Source: Variovorax sp. S12S4
Lineage (GTDB): Bacteria; Pseudomonadota; Gammaproteobacteria; Burkholderiales; Burkholderiaceae_C
Length of the DNA: 64,000 bases
Reading direction: 5' to 3'
Assembly: GCF_023195515.1 (NCBI RefSeq)
Contig: NZ_JALPKR020000002.1
Coordinates: 2,643,001-2,707,000 of the forward strand
The notes beneath the pieces are model-generated. The model did not search any database. It was not told the origin of the DNA and was given only the letters and a program-made list of their open reading frames with translations. Positions 28,661 to 36,577 of the stretch are shown in pieces. Numbering within the stretch: the first letter of the stretch is position 1; every line of letters begins with the position of its first letter. The position numbers were made by a program, and so were the translations under genes.

Positions 28661-29815
28661 ATGTCCGCCGTGTTCAATCAGCCCTCCCTGGCGCGCCGCG
28701 TCGCGCCCATCTTCCAGGGGTTCGACGGCTTTCTGGCTTTTGCCGTGCTGTTGCTGGCGTTCGCCGGGTTGCTGACGATGTATTCGTCCGGCTACGACCA
28801 CGGCTCGCGTTTTGCCGACCACGGCCGCAACATGCTGCTGGCGGGCTTCATCATGTTCGTGGTGGCCCAGGTGCCGCCGCAGCGCCTCATGATGTTCGCG
28901 GTGCCGGTGTATGTGACGGGCGTGGCGCTGTTGATTGCGGTTGCGCTCTTCGGAATCACGAAGAAGGGCGCCACGCGCTGGATCAACCTCGGCGTGGTGA
29001 TCCAGCCGAGCGAAATCCTCAAGATCGCGATGCCGCTGATGCTGGCCTGGTGGTTCCAGCGCCGTGAAGGCCAGTTGCGGCCGCTCGATTTTGTGGTGGC
29101 GACAGTGTTGCTGGCCATCCCGGTCGGGCTCATCATGAAGCAGCCCGACCTGGGCACTTCGCTGCTGGTGCTCGCTGCCGGCCTGGCCGTGATCTTTTTC
29201 GCCGGGCTCCCGTGGAAGCTCATCGTGCCGCCGGTGGTGATCGGCGCCCTGGCCATCACGCTGATCGTGAGCTTCGAGTCGCGGCTGTGCGCGGAGGGCG
29301 TCGACTGGCGGGTGCTGCACGACTATCAGAAGCAGCGCGTTTGCACCCTGCTCGACCCCAGCAAGGACCCGCTGGGCAAGGGCTTTCATATCATCCAGGG
29401 AATGATCGCCATCGGCTCGGGAGGAGTGGGCGGCAAGGGGTTCATGCAGGGAACGCAGACGCATCTCGAATTCATTCCCGAGCGCACCACCGACTTCATC
29501 TTTGCGGCCTATTCCGAAGAATTCGGCCTCGTGGGCAACCTGGCGCTGATTGCCGCCTTCATCCTGCTGATCTTCCGCGGCCTGGCCATCGCGGCCAGCG
29601 CCACGAGCCTGTTCTCGCGGCTGCTGGCGGGGGCGGTGACGATGATTTTCTTCACCTACGCCTTCGTCAACATGGGCATGGTCAGCGGCATCCTGCCCGT
29701 GGTGGGCGTGCCGCTGCCATTCATCAGCTACGGCGGCACTGCGATGGTCACGCTGGGGCTGGGGCTGGGCATCCTGATGTCCATCGCGCGTGCCAGGAAG
29801 CTTTCTCAAAGCTAG
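28661..29815 (+). CDS. rodA: Rod-shape peptidoglycan polymerase RodA (SEDS family)
   Basis: SEDS glycosyltransferase of the elongation machinery, partner of PBP2. The 384 aa polytopic protein has KGATRWINLG followed by IQPSEILKI, KQPDLGTSLLV, DPLGKGFHIIQGMIAIGSGG, the HLEFIPERTTDFIFAAYSEEFG signature typical of RodA, and VPLPFISYGGTAMV. The mre genes and PBP2 gene that usually accompany it are not in the window. The ATG at 28661 gives the expected length. Confidence 0.95.
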   Translation: MSAVFNQPSLARRVAPIFQGFDGFLAFAVLLLAFAGLLTMYSSGYDHGSRFADHGRNMLLAGFIMFVVAQVPPQRLMMFAVPVYVTGVALLIAVALFGITKKGATRWINLGVVIQPSEILKIAMPLMLAWWFQRREGQLRPLDFVVATVLLAIPVGLIMKQPDLGTSLLVLAAGLAVIFFAGLPWKLIVPPVVIGALAITLIVSFESRLCAEGVDWRVLHDYQKQRVCTLLDPSKDPLGKGFHIIQGMIAIGSGGVGGKGFMQGTQTHLEFIPERTTDFIFAAYSEEFGLVGNLALIAAFILLIFRGLAIAASATSLFSRLLAGAVTMIFFTYAFVNMGMVSGILPVVGVPLPFISYGGTAMVTLGLGLGILMSIARARKLSQS

Positions 29816-29896
29816 GCACGCAGTCGCAGCGCGGTTGTTGGCCCCGGCCGGGGAAGGCGAAGCGCCGCACAGCGCACGCAGTCTGGGGGCGAGCCC

Positions 29897-29902
29897 TAGA
29901 AT
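29897..29902 (+). promoter_or_regulatory. Possible -10 of tldD (leaderless start)
   Basis: TAGAAT lies 7 nt before ATG 29910 with no Shine-Dalgarno. The layout is the same as at lpxC, rodA and mpl. Confidence 0.4.
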
Positions 29903-29909
29903 CCACTTC

Positions 29910-31370
29910 ATGATCTCTCGCGAACCCACCATCGAGCGCCTTGCCACGGCGCAACAGCTCCTGCTCACGCCGTTCGGCCTCGACGAATCGCACCTGAGCA
30001 AGGCCCTGGCCGAGATCACCGCTCACAAGGTGGACGACGCCGATCTGTACTTCCAGTACACGCGCAGCGAGGGCTGGAGCCTGGAAGAAGGCATCGTCAA
30101 GACCGGCAGCTTCAGCATCGACCAGGGTGTCGGCGTGCGCGCGGTCAGCGGCGAGAAAACCGCTTTCGCCTATTCGGACGATATTTCCGAGGCGTCGCTG
30201 CTCGATGCGGCCCGCACGGTCCGCTCGATTTCCTCCGCCGGCCGCACCGGCCGCGTGAAGACGCCGGCGCGCAAGATTGCTTCGAGCCGTTCGCTCTACA
30301 ACGGCGTCGATCCTATTTCAACGCTCGACAGCACGGCCAAGGTCAAGCTGCTCGAGCGGGTCGAAAAGCTCGCACGCTCGCGCGATCCGCGCGTGGCCCA
30401 GGTCATGGCCGGCCTGGCGAGCGAATACGACGTGGTGCTGGTGGCGCGGGCCGATGGCACCCTGGCCGCCGACGTGCGGCCGCTGGTGCGCCTCTCGGTG
30501 ACCGTGATCGCCGAGCAGAACGGCCGGCGCGAGGTCGGCTCCGGCGGTGGTGGCGGGCGCTTCGGGCTGGCCTATTTCACCGACGAGCAGATGGCCGAAT
30601 ACGTTGACCAGGCGGTGAAGGCCGCGCTGACCAATCTCGACGCCCGTCCGGCGCCCGCCGGCGAAATGACGGTGGTGCTCGGCTCCGGCTGGCCCGGCAT
30701 CCTGCTGCACGAGGCCATCGGCCACGGGCTGGAAGGCGACTTCAACCGCAAGGGCTCGAGCGCGTTTTCGGGCCGCATTGGCCAGCGCGTGGCGGCCAAG
30801 GGCGTGACAGTGCTGGACGACGGCACCATTGCCGACCGCCGCGGCTCGCTCAACGTGGACGATGAGGGCAACGCGAGCCAGCGCAACGTGCTCATCGAAG
30901 ACGGCATTCTCAAGGGCTACATCCAGGATTCGCTCAACGCGCGCCTCATGAAGGTCAAGCCCACCGGCAACGGCCGCCGCGAGAGCTACGCCCACGTGCC
31001 GATGCCGCGCATGACCAACACCTACATGCTCGGCGGCGACAAGGACCCGAAGGAAATCGTCGCCAGCATCAAGAAGGGCCTGTACGCCACCAACTTCGGC
31101 GGCGGCCAGGTCGACATCACAAGCGGCAAGTTCGTGTTCTCGGCCAGCGAGGCCTTCTGGGTCGAGAACGGCAAGATCCAATACCCCGTGAAGGGCGCGA
31201 CCATCGTGGGCAACGGCCCTGACGCGCTCACCCGCGTGACCATGATCGGCAACGACATGGCGCTCGATTCGGGCGTGGGCACCTGCGGCAAGGAAGGCCA
31301 GAGCGTGCCCGTGGGCGTCGGCCAGCCGACCTTGCGCATCGATGGTTTGACCGTAGGCGGAACGGCCTGA
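29910..31370 (+). CDS. tldD: Metalloprotease TldD
   Basis: Zinc-metallopeptidase subunit that, with TldE/PmbA, processes modified peptides and antitoxins. The 486 aa protein contains the HExxxH motif within LLHEAIGHGLEGD (about base 30705), GVTVLDDGTIADRRGS, and the C-terminal GKEGQSVPVGVGQPTLRI. Its partner pmbA is not in the window. ATG 29910 is chosen by the family N-terminus and the adjacent TAGAAT. Confidence 0.94.
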   Translation: MISREPTIERLATAQQLLLTPFGLDESHLSKALAEITAHKVDDADLYFQYTRSEGWSLEEGIVKTGSFSIDQGVGVRAVSGEKTAFAYSDDISEASLLDAARTVRSISSAGRTGRVKTPARKIASSRSLYNGVDPISTLDSTAKVKLLERVEKLARSRDPRVAQVMAGLASEYDVVLVARADGTLAADVRPLVRLSVTVIAEQNGRREVGSGGGGGRFGLAYFTDEQMAEYVDQAVKAALTNLDARPAPAGEMTVVLGSGWPGILLHEAIGHGLEGDFNRKGSSAFSGRIGQRVAAKGVTVLDDGTIADRRGSLNVDDEGNASQRNVLIEDGILKGYIQDSLNARLMKVKPTGNGRRESYAHVPMPRMTNTYMLGGDKDPKEIVASIKKGLYATNFGGGQVDITSGKFVFSASEAFWVENGKIQYPVKGATIVGNGPDALTRVTMIGNDMALDSGVGTCGKEGQSVPVGVGQPTLRIDGLTVGGTA

Positions 31371-31386
31371 GAGCTTGCTAAGCTCC

Positions 31387-31412
31387 GCTCCTTATTTTTC
31401 AAAAAGAGGAGC
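31387..31412 (+). promoter_or_regulatory. Hairpin enclosing the ribosome binding site of the BamE-like lipoprotein gene
   Basis: GCTCCT (31387-31392) is complementary to AGGAGC (31407-31412); inside, TTTT pairs with AAAA. The GAGGA Shine-Dalgarno of the gene at 31418 is in the 3' arm, so folding would block translation initiation. A smaller GAGCTT/AAGCTC hairpin (31371-31385) precedes it. Confidence 0.5.
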
Positions 31413-31417
31413 ATTCG

Positions 31418-31960
31418 ATGAGGATCAGGATCAATTCGTCCGCGGCCCTGTGGGCTGCAACCGCCGCAGTGGCGCTCGCAACCGCAGGTTGCGCTTCGCG
31501 CGGCAGTTCGGGCGACAGCAGCCAGCCCGCGGCCTCGGCACCCGCTGCCAGCGCACCCGCCGCTCCGGCGCGCGGCGGCGTCAAGGCCGGCATGGACGCC
31601 AAGGGCAACGTCATTGATTCGTCCAAGGTCGAAGCCGGCAGCGGCCGCACCGTCAAGGGCCTGAATGGCTACGAAGGCGAAATCACGGGTGTTCCCGCCC
31701 GCAACAGCAAGTTCTCGCGCCTGCAGATCGGCATGAGCGCCAGGCAGGTGACCGACCTCGCCGGCCAGCCGACGGACCAGGGCGCCTATGTCACGGGCAA
31801 GGCCTTCATTCCGTTCTATTTCGGCAGCGACCGCCACCGCTACGAGATGACCTACAAGGGCCAGGGCCGGCTGGTTTTCGCGGGCGGCGGCATGGGCGAC
31901 TACTCGGGCGGCAACCTGATCTGGATCATTCACAACCCCAACGAATCGGGATACCGCTGA
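31418..31960 (+). CDS. Putative lipoprotein with BamE/SmpA-like domain
   Basis: A 180 aa exported protein. The signal peptide ends in the lipobox TAGC (Cys25), so it is probably lipidated. An Ala/Ser/Pro-rich linker follows, then a domain resembling BamE/SmpA (FSRLQIGMSARQVTDLAGQPTD, then a tyrosine-rich strand FYFGSDRHRYEMTYKGQGRLVF). True BamE is shorter and belongs to the outer-membrane assembly complex; this may be a paralogue. Translation may be controlled by the upstream hairpin. An intrinsic terminator follows at 31971. Confidence 0.7.
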   Translation: MRIRINSSAALWAATAAVALATAGCASRGSSGDSSQPAASAPAASAPAAPARGGVKAGMDAKGNVIDSSKVEAGSGRTVKGLNGYEGEITGVPARNSKFSRLQIGMSARQVTDLAGQPTDQGAYVTGKAFIPFYFGSDRHRYEMTYKGQGRLVFAGGGMGDYSGGNLIWIIHNPNESGYR

Positions 31961-31970
31961 GCCGTTCGGA

Positions 31971-31994
31971 GCCGGGCCTTTTGCCCGGCTTTTT
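31971..31994 (+). terminator. Intrinsic terminator after the lipoprotein gene
   Basis: Seven-bp stem gccgggc/gcccggc (31971-31977, 31983-31989) with a 5-nt loop, followed by TTTTT. Confidence 0.85.
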
Positions 31995-32005
31995 GTTTTC
32001 CGTGC

Positions 32006-32011
32006 TACATT
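32006..32011 (+). promoter_or_regulatory. Possible extended -10 for the aroG leader
   Basis: TG-C-TACATT (32003-32011) resembles an extended -10. The predicted start of transcription would fall within a few nt of the leader-peptide ATG at 32020. The -35 is weak (TTGCCC at 31981-31986, 19-nt spacing) and lies in the upstream terminator. Confidence 0.35.
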
Positions 32012-32019
32012 TCGCCCAC

Positions 32020-32094
32020 ATGTCCGCCCTCCGCGCTTATTTCTTTGCCTACTTTTGGTTCCCGGTTTCCGGCGGACGAGAGGCGAGCGCGTAG
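32020..32094 (+). CDS. aroG leader peptide (attenuation), 24 aa
   Basis: A 24-codon ORF between the lipoprotein terminator and aroG. Codons 7-14 read YFFAYFWF, seven aromatic residues out of eight, covering all three end-products of the pathway that DAHP synthase starts. This is the hallmark of leader peptides that sense charged tRNA by ribosome stalling, as in the E. coli pheA leader. The ORF ends at TAG 32092-32094, just before the terminator hairpin. It has no Shine-Dalgarno; a near-leaderless start is possible. It is shorter than standard gene callers report. Confidence 0.8.
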   Translation: MSALRAYFFAYFWFPVSGGREASA

Positions 32095-32124
32095 AGCAAA
32101 CGAACACCCTCCCAGAACCGCCGG
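32069..32124 (+). promoter_or_regulatory. Predicted antiterminator of the aroG attenuator
   Basis: CCGGCGG at 32069-32075, within the tail of the leader ORF, is perfectly complementary to CCGCCGG at 32118-32124, which is the 5' arm of the terminator. Pairing would block the terminator. Upstream TCCGCC (32023-32028) can instead pair with GGCGGA (32071-32076), giving the classical 1:2, 2:3, 3:4 set. Confidence 0.65.
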
Positions 32125-32151
32125 TGGCCCAGAGCCCCCGGCGGTTTTTTT
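32116..32151 (+). terminator. Attenuator terminator upstream of aroG
   Basis: Nine-bp stem AACCGCCGG/CCGGCGGTT (32116-32124, 32138-32146) followed by a run of seven T (32145-32151). It lies 22 nt after the leader-peptide stop and 37 nt before the aroG ATG, with no gene end between, so it should act as a regulated terminator of the aroG transcript. Confidence 0.85.
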
Positions 32152-32188
32152 ATGCCCTGACGATATTCACTCCAACAAGGAAAGCACC

Positions 32189-33307
32189 ATGAGCACGAAC
32201 ACTGCCCCCGCCAGCGACAGCTGGTATGCGAGCGTCGAAAAAACCAGCAAGACCGACGACGAACGCATCAAGGACATCAACGTGCTGCCCCCTCCCGAAC
32301 ATCTGATCCGCTTCTTCCCGATCCGCGGCACGCCGGTCGAAACGCTGATCGAGGGCACCCGCCGCAACATCCACAACATCATGGCCGGCAAGGACGACCG
32401 GCTGCTGGTGATCATGGGGCCTTGCTCAATCCATGACCCGGCCGCCGCGCTCGACTACGCCCGCCGCCTGAAGGTGGAGCGCGAAAAGTACGCCGGCACG
32501 CTGGAGATCGTGATGCGCGTGTACTTCGAGAAGCCGCGCACCACGGTCGGCTGGAAGGGCCTCATCAACGATCCGTACCTGGACGAAAGCTACCGCATCG
32601 ACGAGGGCCTGCGCATTGCGCGCCAGCTGCTCATCGACATCAACCGGCTCGGCCTGCCGGCGGGCAGCGAGTTCCTCGACGTGATCTCGCCGCAATACAT
32701 CGGCGACCTGATCGCCTGGGGCGCCATCGGTGCGCGCACCACCGAGAGCCAGGTGCATCGCGAGCTGGCCTCGGGCCTCTCGGCGCCCATCGGCTTCAAG
32801 AACGGCACCGACGGCAACATCCGCATCGCCACCGACGCCATCCAGGCGGCGGCGCGCGGCCACCACTTTCTCTCGGTGCACAAGAACGGCCAGGTCGCCA
32901 TCGTGCAGACCAACGGCAATCGCGACTGCCACGTGATCCTGCGCGGCGGCAAGGCGCCGAACTACGACGCCGAGAGCGTCGAGGCCGCCTGCAAGGACCT
33001 GGAAGCTGCCAAGTTGCCGCCCACGCTGATGGTCGACTGCAGCCACGCCAACAGTTCCAAGCAGCACCAGAAGCAGATCGACGTGGCGAAGGACATCGCC
33101 AACCAGATCGCGGGCGGATCGAACCGCGTCTTCGGCGTGATGGTCGAGAGCCACCTGCAAGCCGGCGCCCAGAAGTTCACGCCGGGCAAGGACCAGATCG
33201 CGGGCCTCGAATACGGCAAGAGCATCACCGACGCATGCCTGGGCTGGGACGATTCGGTGCAGGTGCTCGACGTGTTGTCGCAGGCAGTCAAGCAGCGCCG
33301 GGGATAA
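32189..33307 (+). CDS. aroG: 3-deoxy-7-phosphoheptulonate (DAHP) synthase, class I
   Basis: First enzyme of the shikimate pathway, condensing phosphoenolpyruvate and erythrose 4-phosphate. The 372 aa protein is an AroF/G/H-type class I enzyme: LLVIMGPCSIHDP (with the metal-binding cysteine), MRVYFEKPRTTVGWKGLINDP, GARTTESQVHRELASGLS, KNGTDGN, and VDCSHANSSK. ATG 32189 has an AAGGAAAG box upstream. It is preceded by an aromatic-rich leader peptide and terminator, so it is probably regulated by attenuation. Which amino acid inhibits the enzyme cannot be read by eye. Confidence 0.96.
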   Translation: MSTNTAPASDSWYASVEKTSKTDDERIKDINVLPPPEHLIRFFPIRGTPVETLIEGTRRNIHNIMAGKDDRLLVIMGPCSIHDPAAALDYARRLKVEREKYAGTLEIVMRVYFEKPRTTVGWKGLINDPYLDESYRIDEGLRIARQLLIDINRLGLPAGSEFLDVISPQYIGDLIAWGAIGARTTESQVHRELASGLSAPIGFKNGTDGNIRIATDAIQAAARGHHFLSVHKNGQVAIVQTNGNRDCHVILRGGKAPNYDAESVEAACKDLEAAKLPPTLMVDCSHANSSKQHQKQIDVAKDIANQIAGGSNRVFGVMVESHLQAGAQKFTPGKDQIAGLEYGKSITDACLGWDDSVQVLDVLSQAVKQRRG

Positions 33308-33322
33308 GCCGCGCTGGCGGGG

Positions 33323-33832
33323 TCAGAGCATCCCGGCCAGTTCGGGCCAGTGGTGCCGCATGGCGGTGGCTTCATCGCTTTCGGGCGGCACCATGGAAAA
33401 GTCTGCGAAATCGAAGCCGGGGCCGACCATGCAGGCGACCAGTGTGTAGTCGCCGCTCGCGTGGCCCTGGATCGGCCGGGCGGCCTGCCACTGGCCGGCC
33501 GGCACCACGTGCTGGGGGCGCGTGCCGTGTGCGTCGACCGGCCCTAGCCGCACGTGCGCCGGCGCGGTGCGCATGGCGGCATCGCACGTCCACAGTGCCA
33601 GCGGCACGCCTTCCAGGTGAACCCAGACCTCGTCCGAGAGCACCCGGTGCCAGCGCGAATGCTGGCCGGCCTCCAGCAGAAAGTAGATGCTGGTGAGCGC
33701 GCTGCGCGGCGCGCGGCCATCGGTGGGAACCACGCTCGCGGCCGAACGGAACACCTCGCTGTACCAGCCGCCCTCGGGGTGGGGCTGCAGCTTCAGGCTC
33801 TCGATCAGCTCGCGGGCGCGCATGGCGGTCAT
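33323..33832 (-). CDS. Cupin-superfamily (DUF985) protein
   Basis: A 169 aa beta-rich protein with the DUF985 pattern: LQPHPEGGWYSEVFRS, SIYFLLEAGQHSRWHRVLSDEVWVHLEG, then VPAGQWQAARP and YTLVACMVGPGFDFADFSM. The cupin histidines and glutamate are present (HSRWH and E in DEVW). Function unknown; distant relatives are epimerase-like or sugar-binding. The start at 33832 overlaps the mpl stop (ATGA), so it is translationally coupled to mpl; ATG 33823 is an alternative. Confidence 0.85.
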   Translation of the reverse strand: MTAMRARELIESLKLQPHPEGGWYSEVFRSAASVVPTDGRAPRSALTSIYFLLEAGQHSRWHRVLSDEVWVHLEGVPLALWTCDAAMRTAPAHVRLGPVDAHGTRPQHVVPAGQWQAARPIQGHASGDYTLVACMVGPGFDFADFSMVPPESDEATAMRHHWPELAGML

Positions 33833-35232
33833 GGAGCCGCGGCGCTGCGCAGTGCCGCAAGCAGCTTGTCGTGCACGCCGCCGAAGCCGCCGTTGCTCAT
33901 GCAGACGATGTGATCGCCAGGCCGCGCCGCGGCAACGATCTGCGCGACCAGCGGCTCGACGGCACCGGCTACCTGCGCGCGGTCGCCCATCGGCGCCAAG
34001 GCCGCGGCGGCGTCCCAGTCGAGCCCGGCGGTGTGGCAGAAGGACAGGTCGGCCGCTTCCAGGCTCCATGGGAGCTGCGCCGCCATCACGCCGAGCTTCA
34101 TCGTGTTGCTGCGCGGTTCGAAGGCCGCGAGGATGCGCTCGCCTTGCTTGCCGGCATCGTCGAGCTTCTTGCGCAGGCCGTCGAGCGTGGTGCGGATGGC
34201 GGTCGGGTGATGGGCGAAGTCGTCGTAGACGGTGATTGCGCCGCCGCTGCGCTCGACCGTACCGCGCAACTCCATGCGCCGGCGTACGTTGCGGAAGCTG
34301 CCGAGTGCCTTGGCCGCATCGGCCGGCGCAACGCCCACATGCTCGGCTGCCGCTATGGCGGCCAGCGCGTTCATCTGGTTGTGCAGGCCTGAAAGCTCCC
34401 ATTCGACGCGGCCCACGGCCTCGCCGCGGTACAGCACGTCGAAGGCGTCGTGCGTGCCGCGCGCCTGCCATTCACCGCCAGCGCCAAAGCGGGCGAGCCC
34501 GCTCCAGCAGCCTTGGCTCAGCACGCGCTGCAAGCTCTCTTCGGTGGCGTTGACCACCAGCCGGCCGCTGCCGGGTACCGTGCGAACGAGGTGATGGAAC
34601 TGCCGTTCGATGGCGGCGAGGTCATCGAAGATGTCCGCGTGGTCGAATTCCAGGTTGTTGAGAATCGCCGTGCGCGGGCGGTAGTGCACGAACTTGCTGC
34701 GCTTGTCGAAAAAGGCGGTGTCGTACTCGTCCGCCTCGATGACGAATGCCGGGCCGTCGCCAAGCCGGGCCGACACGCCGAAGTCGAGCGGAACGCCGCC
34801 CACCAGAAAGCCCGGCGCCTTGCCGCCTTTCTCCAGCACCCAGGCCAGCATCGACGTGGTGGTGGTCTTTCCGTGGGTTCCGGCCACGGCAAGCACGTGT
34901 CGGCCCAGCAGCACGTGCTCGGCGAGCCACTGCGGTCCGCTGGTGTAGGGCTTGCCGGCATCGAGGATGGCTTCCATCAGCGGGAACTTGGGGCTGCCGT
35001 CGGGCAGCCGGGCCCTCGAAACCACATTGCCGACCACGAACATGTCGGGTGAAAGTGCCAATTGGTCGGCGCCAAAGCCTTCGATCAGGTCGATGCCGAG
35101 CGACCGGAGCTGGTCGCTCATGGGCGGGTACACGCCGGCATCGCAGCCCGTGACCCGGTGGCCCGCTTCGCGCGCCAGGGCGGCCAATCCGCCCATGAAC
35201 GTGCCGCAGATGCCAAGAATATGAATGTGCAT
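33829..35232 (-). CDS. mpl: UDP-MurNAc:L-Ala-gamma-D-Glu-meso-DAP ligase Mpl
   Basis: Murein recycling ligase that reattaches the released tripeptide to UDP-MurNAc. The 467 aa protein has the MurC-like N-terminus HIHILGICGTFMGGLAALARE, the ATP loop [32 protein letters not shown], and DDFAHHPTAI. The GICGTFMGG and DTAFFDKRSKF segments separate Mpl from MurC. TAGAAT lies 6 nt upstream of ATG 35232. AmpD (47215) supplies the recycled tripeptide. Confidence 0.95.
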   Translation of the reverse strand: MHIHILGICGTFMGGLAALAREAGHRVTGCDAGVYPPMSDQLRSLGIDLIEGFGADQLALSPDMFVVGNVVSRARLPDGSPKFPLMEAILDAGKPYTSGPQWLAEHVLLGRHVLAVAGTHGKTTTTSMLAWVLEKGGKAPGFLVGGVPLDFGVSARLGDGPAFVIEADEYDTAFFDKRSKFVHYRPRTAILNNLEFDHADIFDDLAAIERQFHHLVRTVPGSGRLVVNATEESLQRVLSQGCWSGLARFGAGGEWQARGTHDAFDVLYRGEAVGRVEWELSGLHNQMNALAAIAAAEHVGVAPADAAKALGSFRNVRRRMELRGTVERSGGAITVYDDFAHHPTAIRTTLDGLRKKLDDAGKQGERILAAFEPRSNTMKLGVMAAQLPWSLEAADLSFCHTAGLDWDAAAALAPMGDRAQVAGAVEPLVAQIVAAARPGDHIVCMSNGGFGGVHDKLLAALRSAAAP

Positions 35233-35238
35233 CGGGCG

Positions 35239-35244
35239 ATTCTA
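35239..35244 (-). promoter_or_regulatory. Possible -10 of mpl (leaderless start)
   Basis: On the minus strand, TAGAAT lies 6 nt before the mpl ATG with no Shine-Dalgarno between. Confidence 0.4.
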
Positions 35245-35333
35245 GGGAGGCCGCATGCCGCGGCCGCGCCGCAGCCTTGCCCTTTGTACTGATGTTTGGT
35301 GTGAGGGCGGCGTAGTGCGGGCAAAATGTTCCG

Positions 35334-35933
35334 ATGGACACGACCACCAAGCGTGAGATCGCCGCCACCGCAGCCCGACTCGTCGTCGAGGAGGGGCTGG
35401 AGTACGGCCCGGCCAAGCGCCGGGCAGTGCGAGACCTTGGCCTGTCGTCGCGCACGGCGCTGCCAAACAACGACGAGGTCGAGGCCGAAGTGCGTGACTA
35501 CATCGCGCTTTACTGCGCCGACACCCAGCCGCAGGAGCTGCATGCCTTGCGGCTGCTCGCGCTCGAATGGATGGAGCGCATGGCGGCGTTCCGGCCGCAC
35601 ATCGGGGGTGCTGTGTGGCACGGCACGGCCACGCGGCTGTCAGACATTTATATTCAATTGTTCTGCGATGATTCCAAGTCGGCCGAAATTGCCCTCATCG
35701 ACCATCACGTGGATTACGAGCCGCGAATGGTCACCGGATTTCACGGTGAGCAGGTCGAGGCATTGAGCGTGCATGCCGCAAGCCGTGCGTTGGGCGAGGA
35801 AATCGGGGTCCACCTGCTGGTGTACGACCTCGACGACCTGCGCGGAGCGCTCCGGCCCGACGCCCAGGGGCGCACACCGCGCGGCGATCTGGCCGCGCTG
35901 CGCCGGCTGATTGAAAGAGAAAAGGACAAGTGA
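35334..35933 (+). CDS. Conserved protein of unknown function
   Basis: A 199 aa soluble protein of mixed alpha/beta character. The N-terminal third is helical and charged (KREIAATAARLVVEEGLEYGPAKRRAVRDLGLSS). The middle has HIGGAVWHGTATRLSDIYIQLFCDDSKSAEIALID, a pattern suggestive of a nucleotidyltransferase-like fold, though I cannot confirm catalytic residues. I believe similar proteins occur next to mpl or tlpA in other Burkholderiales. CAAAAT lies 6 nt before the ATG. The stop abuts the following ATG (TGAATG), so it is co-transcribed with the TlpA-like gene. Confidence 0.6.
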   Translation: MDTTTKREIAATAARLVVEEGLEYGPAKRRAVRDLGLSSRTALPNNDEVEAEVRDYIALYCADTQPQELHALRLLALEWMERMAAFRPHIGGAVWHGTATRLSDIYIQLFCDDSKSAEIALIDHHVDYEPRMVTGFHGEQVEALSVHAASRALGEEIGVHLLVYDLDDLRGALRPDAQGRTPRGDLAALRRLIEREKDK

Positions 35934-36479
35934 ATGACTTCTTCGCCCACACGGCGCCGCCTCATGTATGGCGGCGTGGCGGTCGCGGCCGCTGCGGCAG
36001 GCTTGGGCGGCGCGTGGTGGCGTGAGCGCGGCGTCAGCACCAAGGGCGGGGTCCTGGATGCCGCCTTCTGGGATCAACGATTCGACCGTCCGGAGGGCGG
36101 TGAACTGGTTTTCTCGAGCCTGCGCGGCAAGCCGCTGCTGTTGAATTTCTGGGCCACGTGGTGCCCGCCGTGCGTGGAAGAAATGCCGATGATCGATCGC
36201 TTCTTTCGCGAAAATGGCGGCAATGGTTGGCAAGTCGTTGGATTGGCCATCGATCAGCCGAGTGCCGTGCGCAAATTTCTCCAGAAGACGCCGGTCGGCT
36301 ATCCCGTCGGATTGGCCGGTTTGCAGGGTACTGAACTGGTAAAAAGCCTTGGCAATACCGCCGGAGGATTGCCGTTCACGCTGGTTCTTACGGGCGCGGG
36401 GACCGTCGCGGCTCGTAAAATGGGCAAGCTCGAGCCCGCCGATCTGGACACGTGGCGACGTGAACTCGTTCACGGTTAG
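35934..36479 (+). CDS. TlpA/ResA-type thioredoxin-fold protein
   Basis: A 181 aa membrane-anchored or exported thiol-disulfide oxidoreductase. The N-terminus has twin arginines (RRRLMYGG) and one hydrophobic span ([15 protein letters not shown]), so it faces the periplasm. The thioredoxin-fold domain has [15 protein letters not shown] with the CPPC active site and the cis-proline region GGLPFTLVL. Such proteins reduce apocytochrome or other periplasmic thiols; the target here is unknown. Confidence 0.88.
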   Translation: MTSSPTRRRLMYGGVAVAAAAAGLGGAWWRERGVSTKGGVLDAAFWDQRFDRPEGGELVFSSLRGKPLLLNFWATWCPPCVEEMPMIDRFFRENGGNGWQVVGLAIDQPSAVRKFLQKTPVGYPVGLAGLQGTELVKSLGNTAGGLPFTLVLTGAGTVAARKMGKLEPADLDTWRRELVHG

Positions 36480-36511
36480 AATCAGATACACCTCGGCATT
36501 CGCCGCCAATC

Positions 36512-36534
36512 GCTAAAGATCAACGATTTTTAGC
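36512..36534. repeat. Inverted repeat upstream of accB
   Basis: GCTAAA (36512-36517) and TTTAGC (36529-36534) flank a GATcaacGAT core. It lies 33 nt after the tlpA-like stop and 44 nt before accB. It could be a weak terminator or an operator for accBC; the T-rich arm is short and no clean T-run follows. Confidence 0.5.
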
Positions 36535-36577
36535 CAAGTTACATCCTAATGACCGGCAAAGTCGGCACTGGAGCCTC

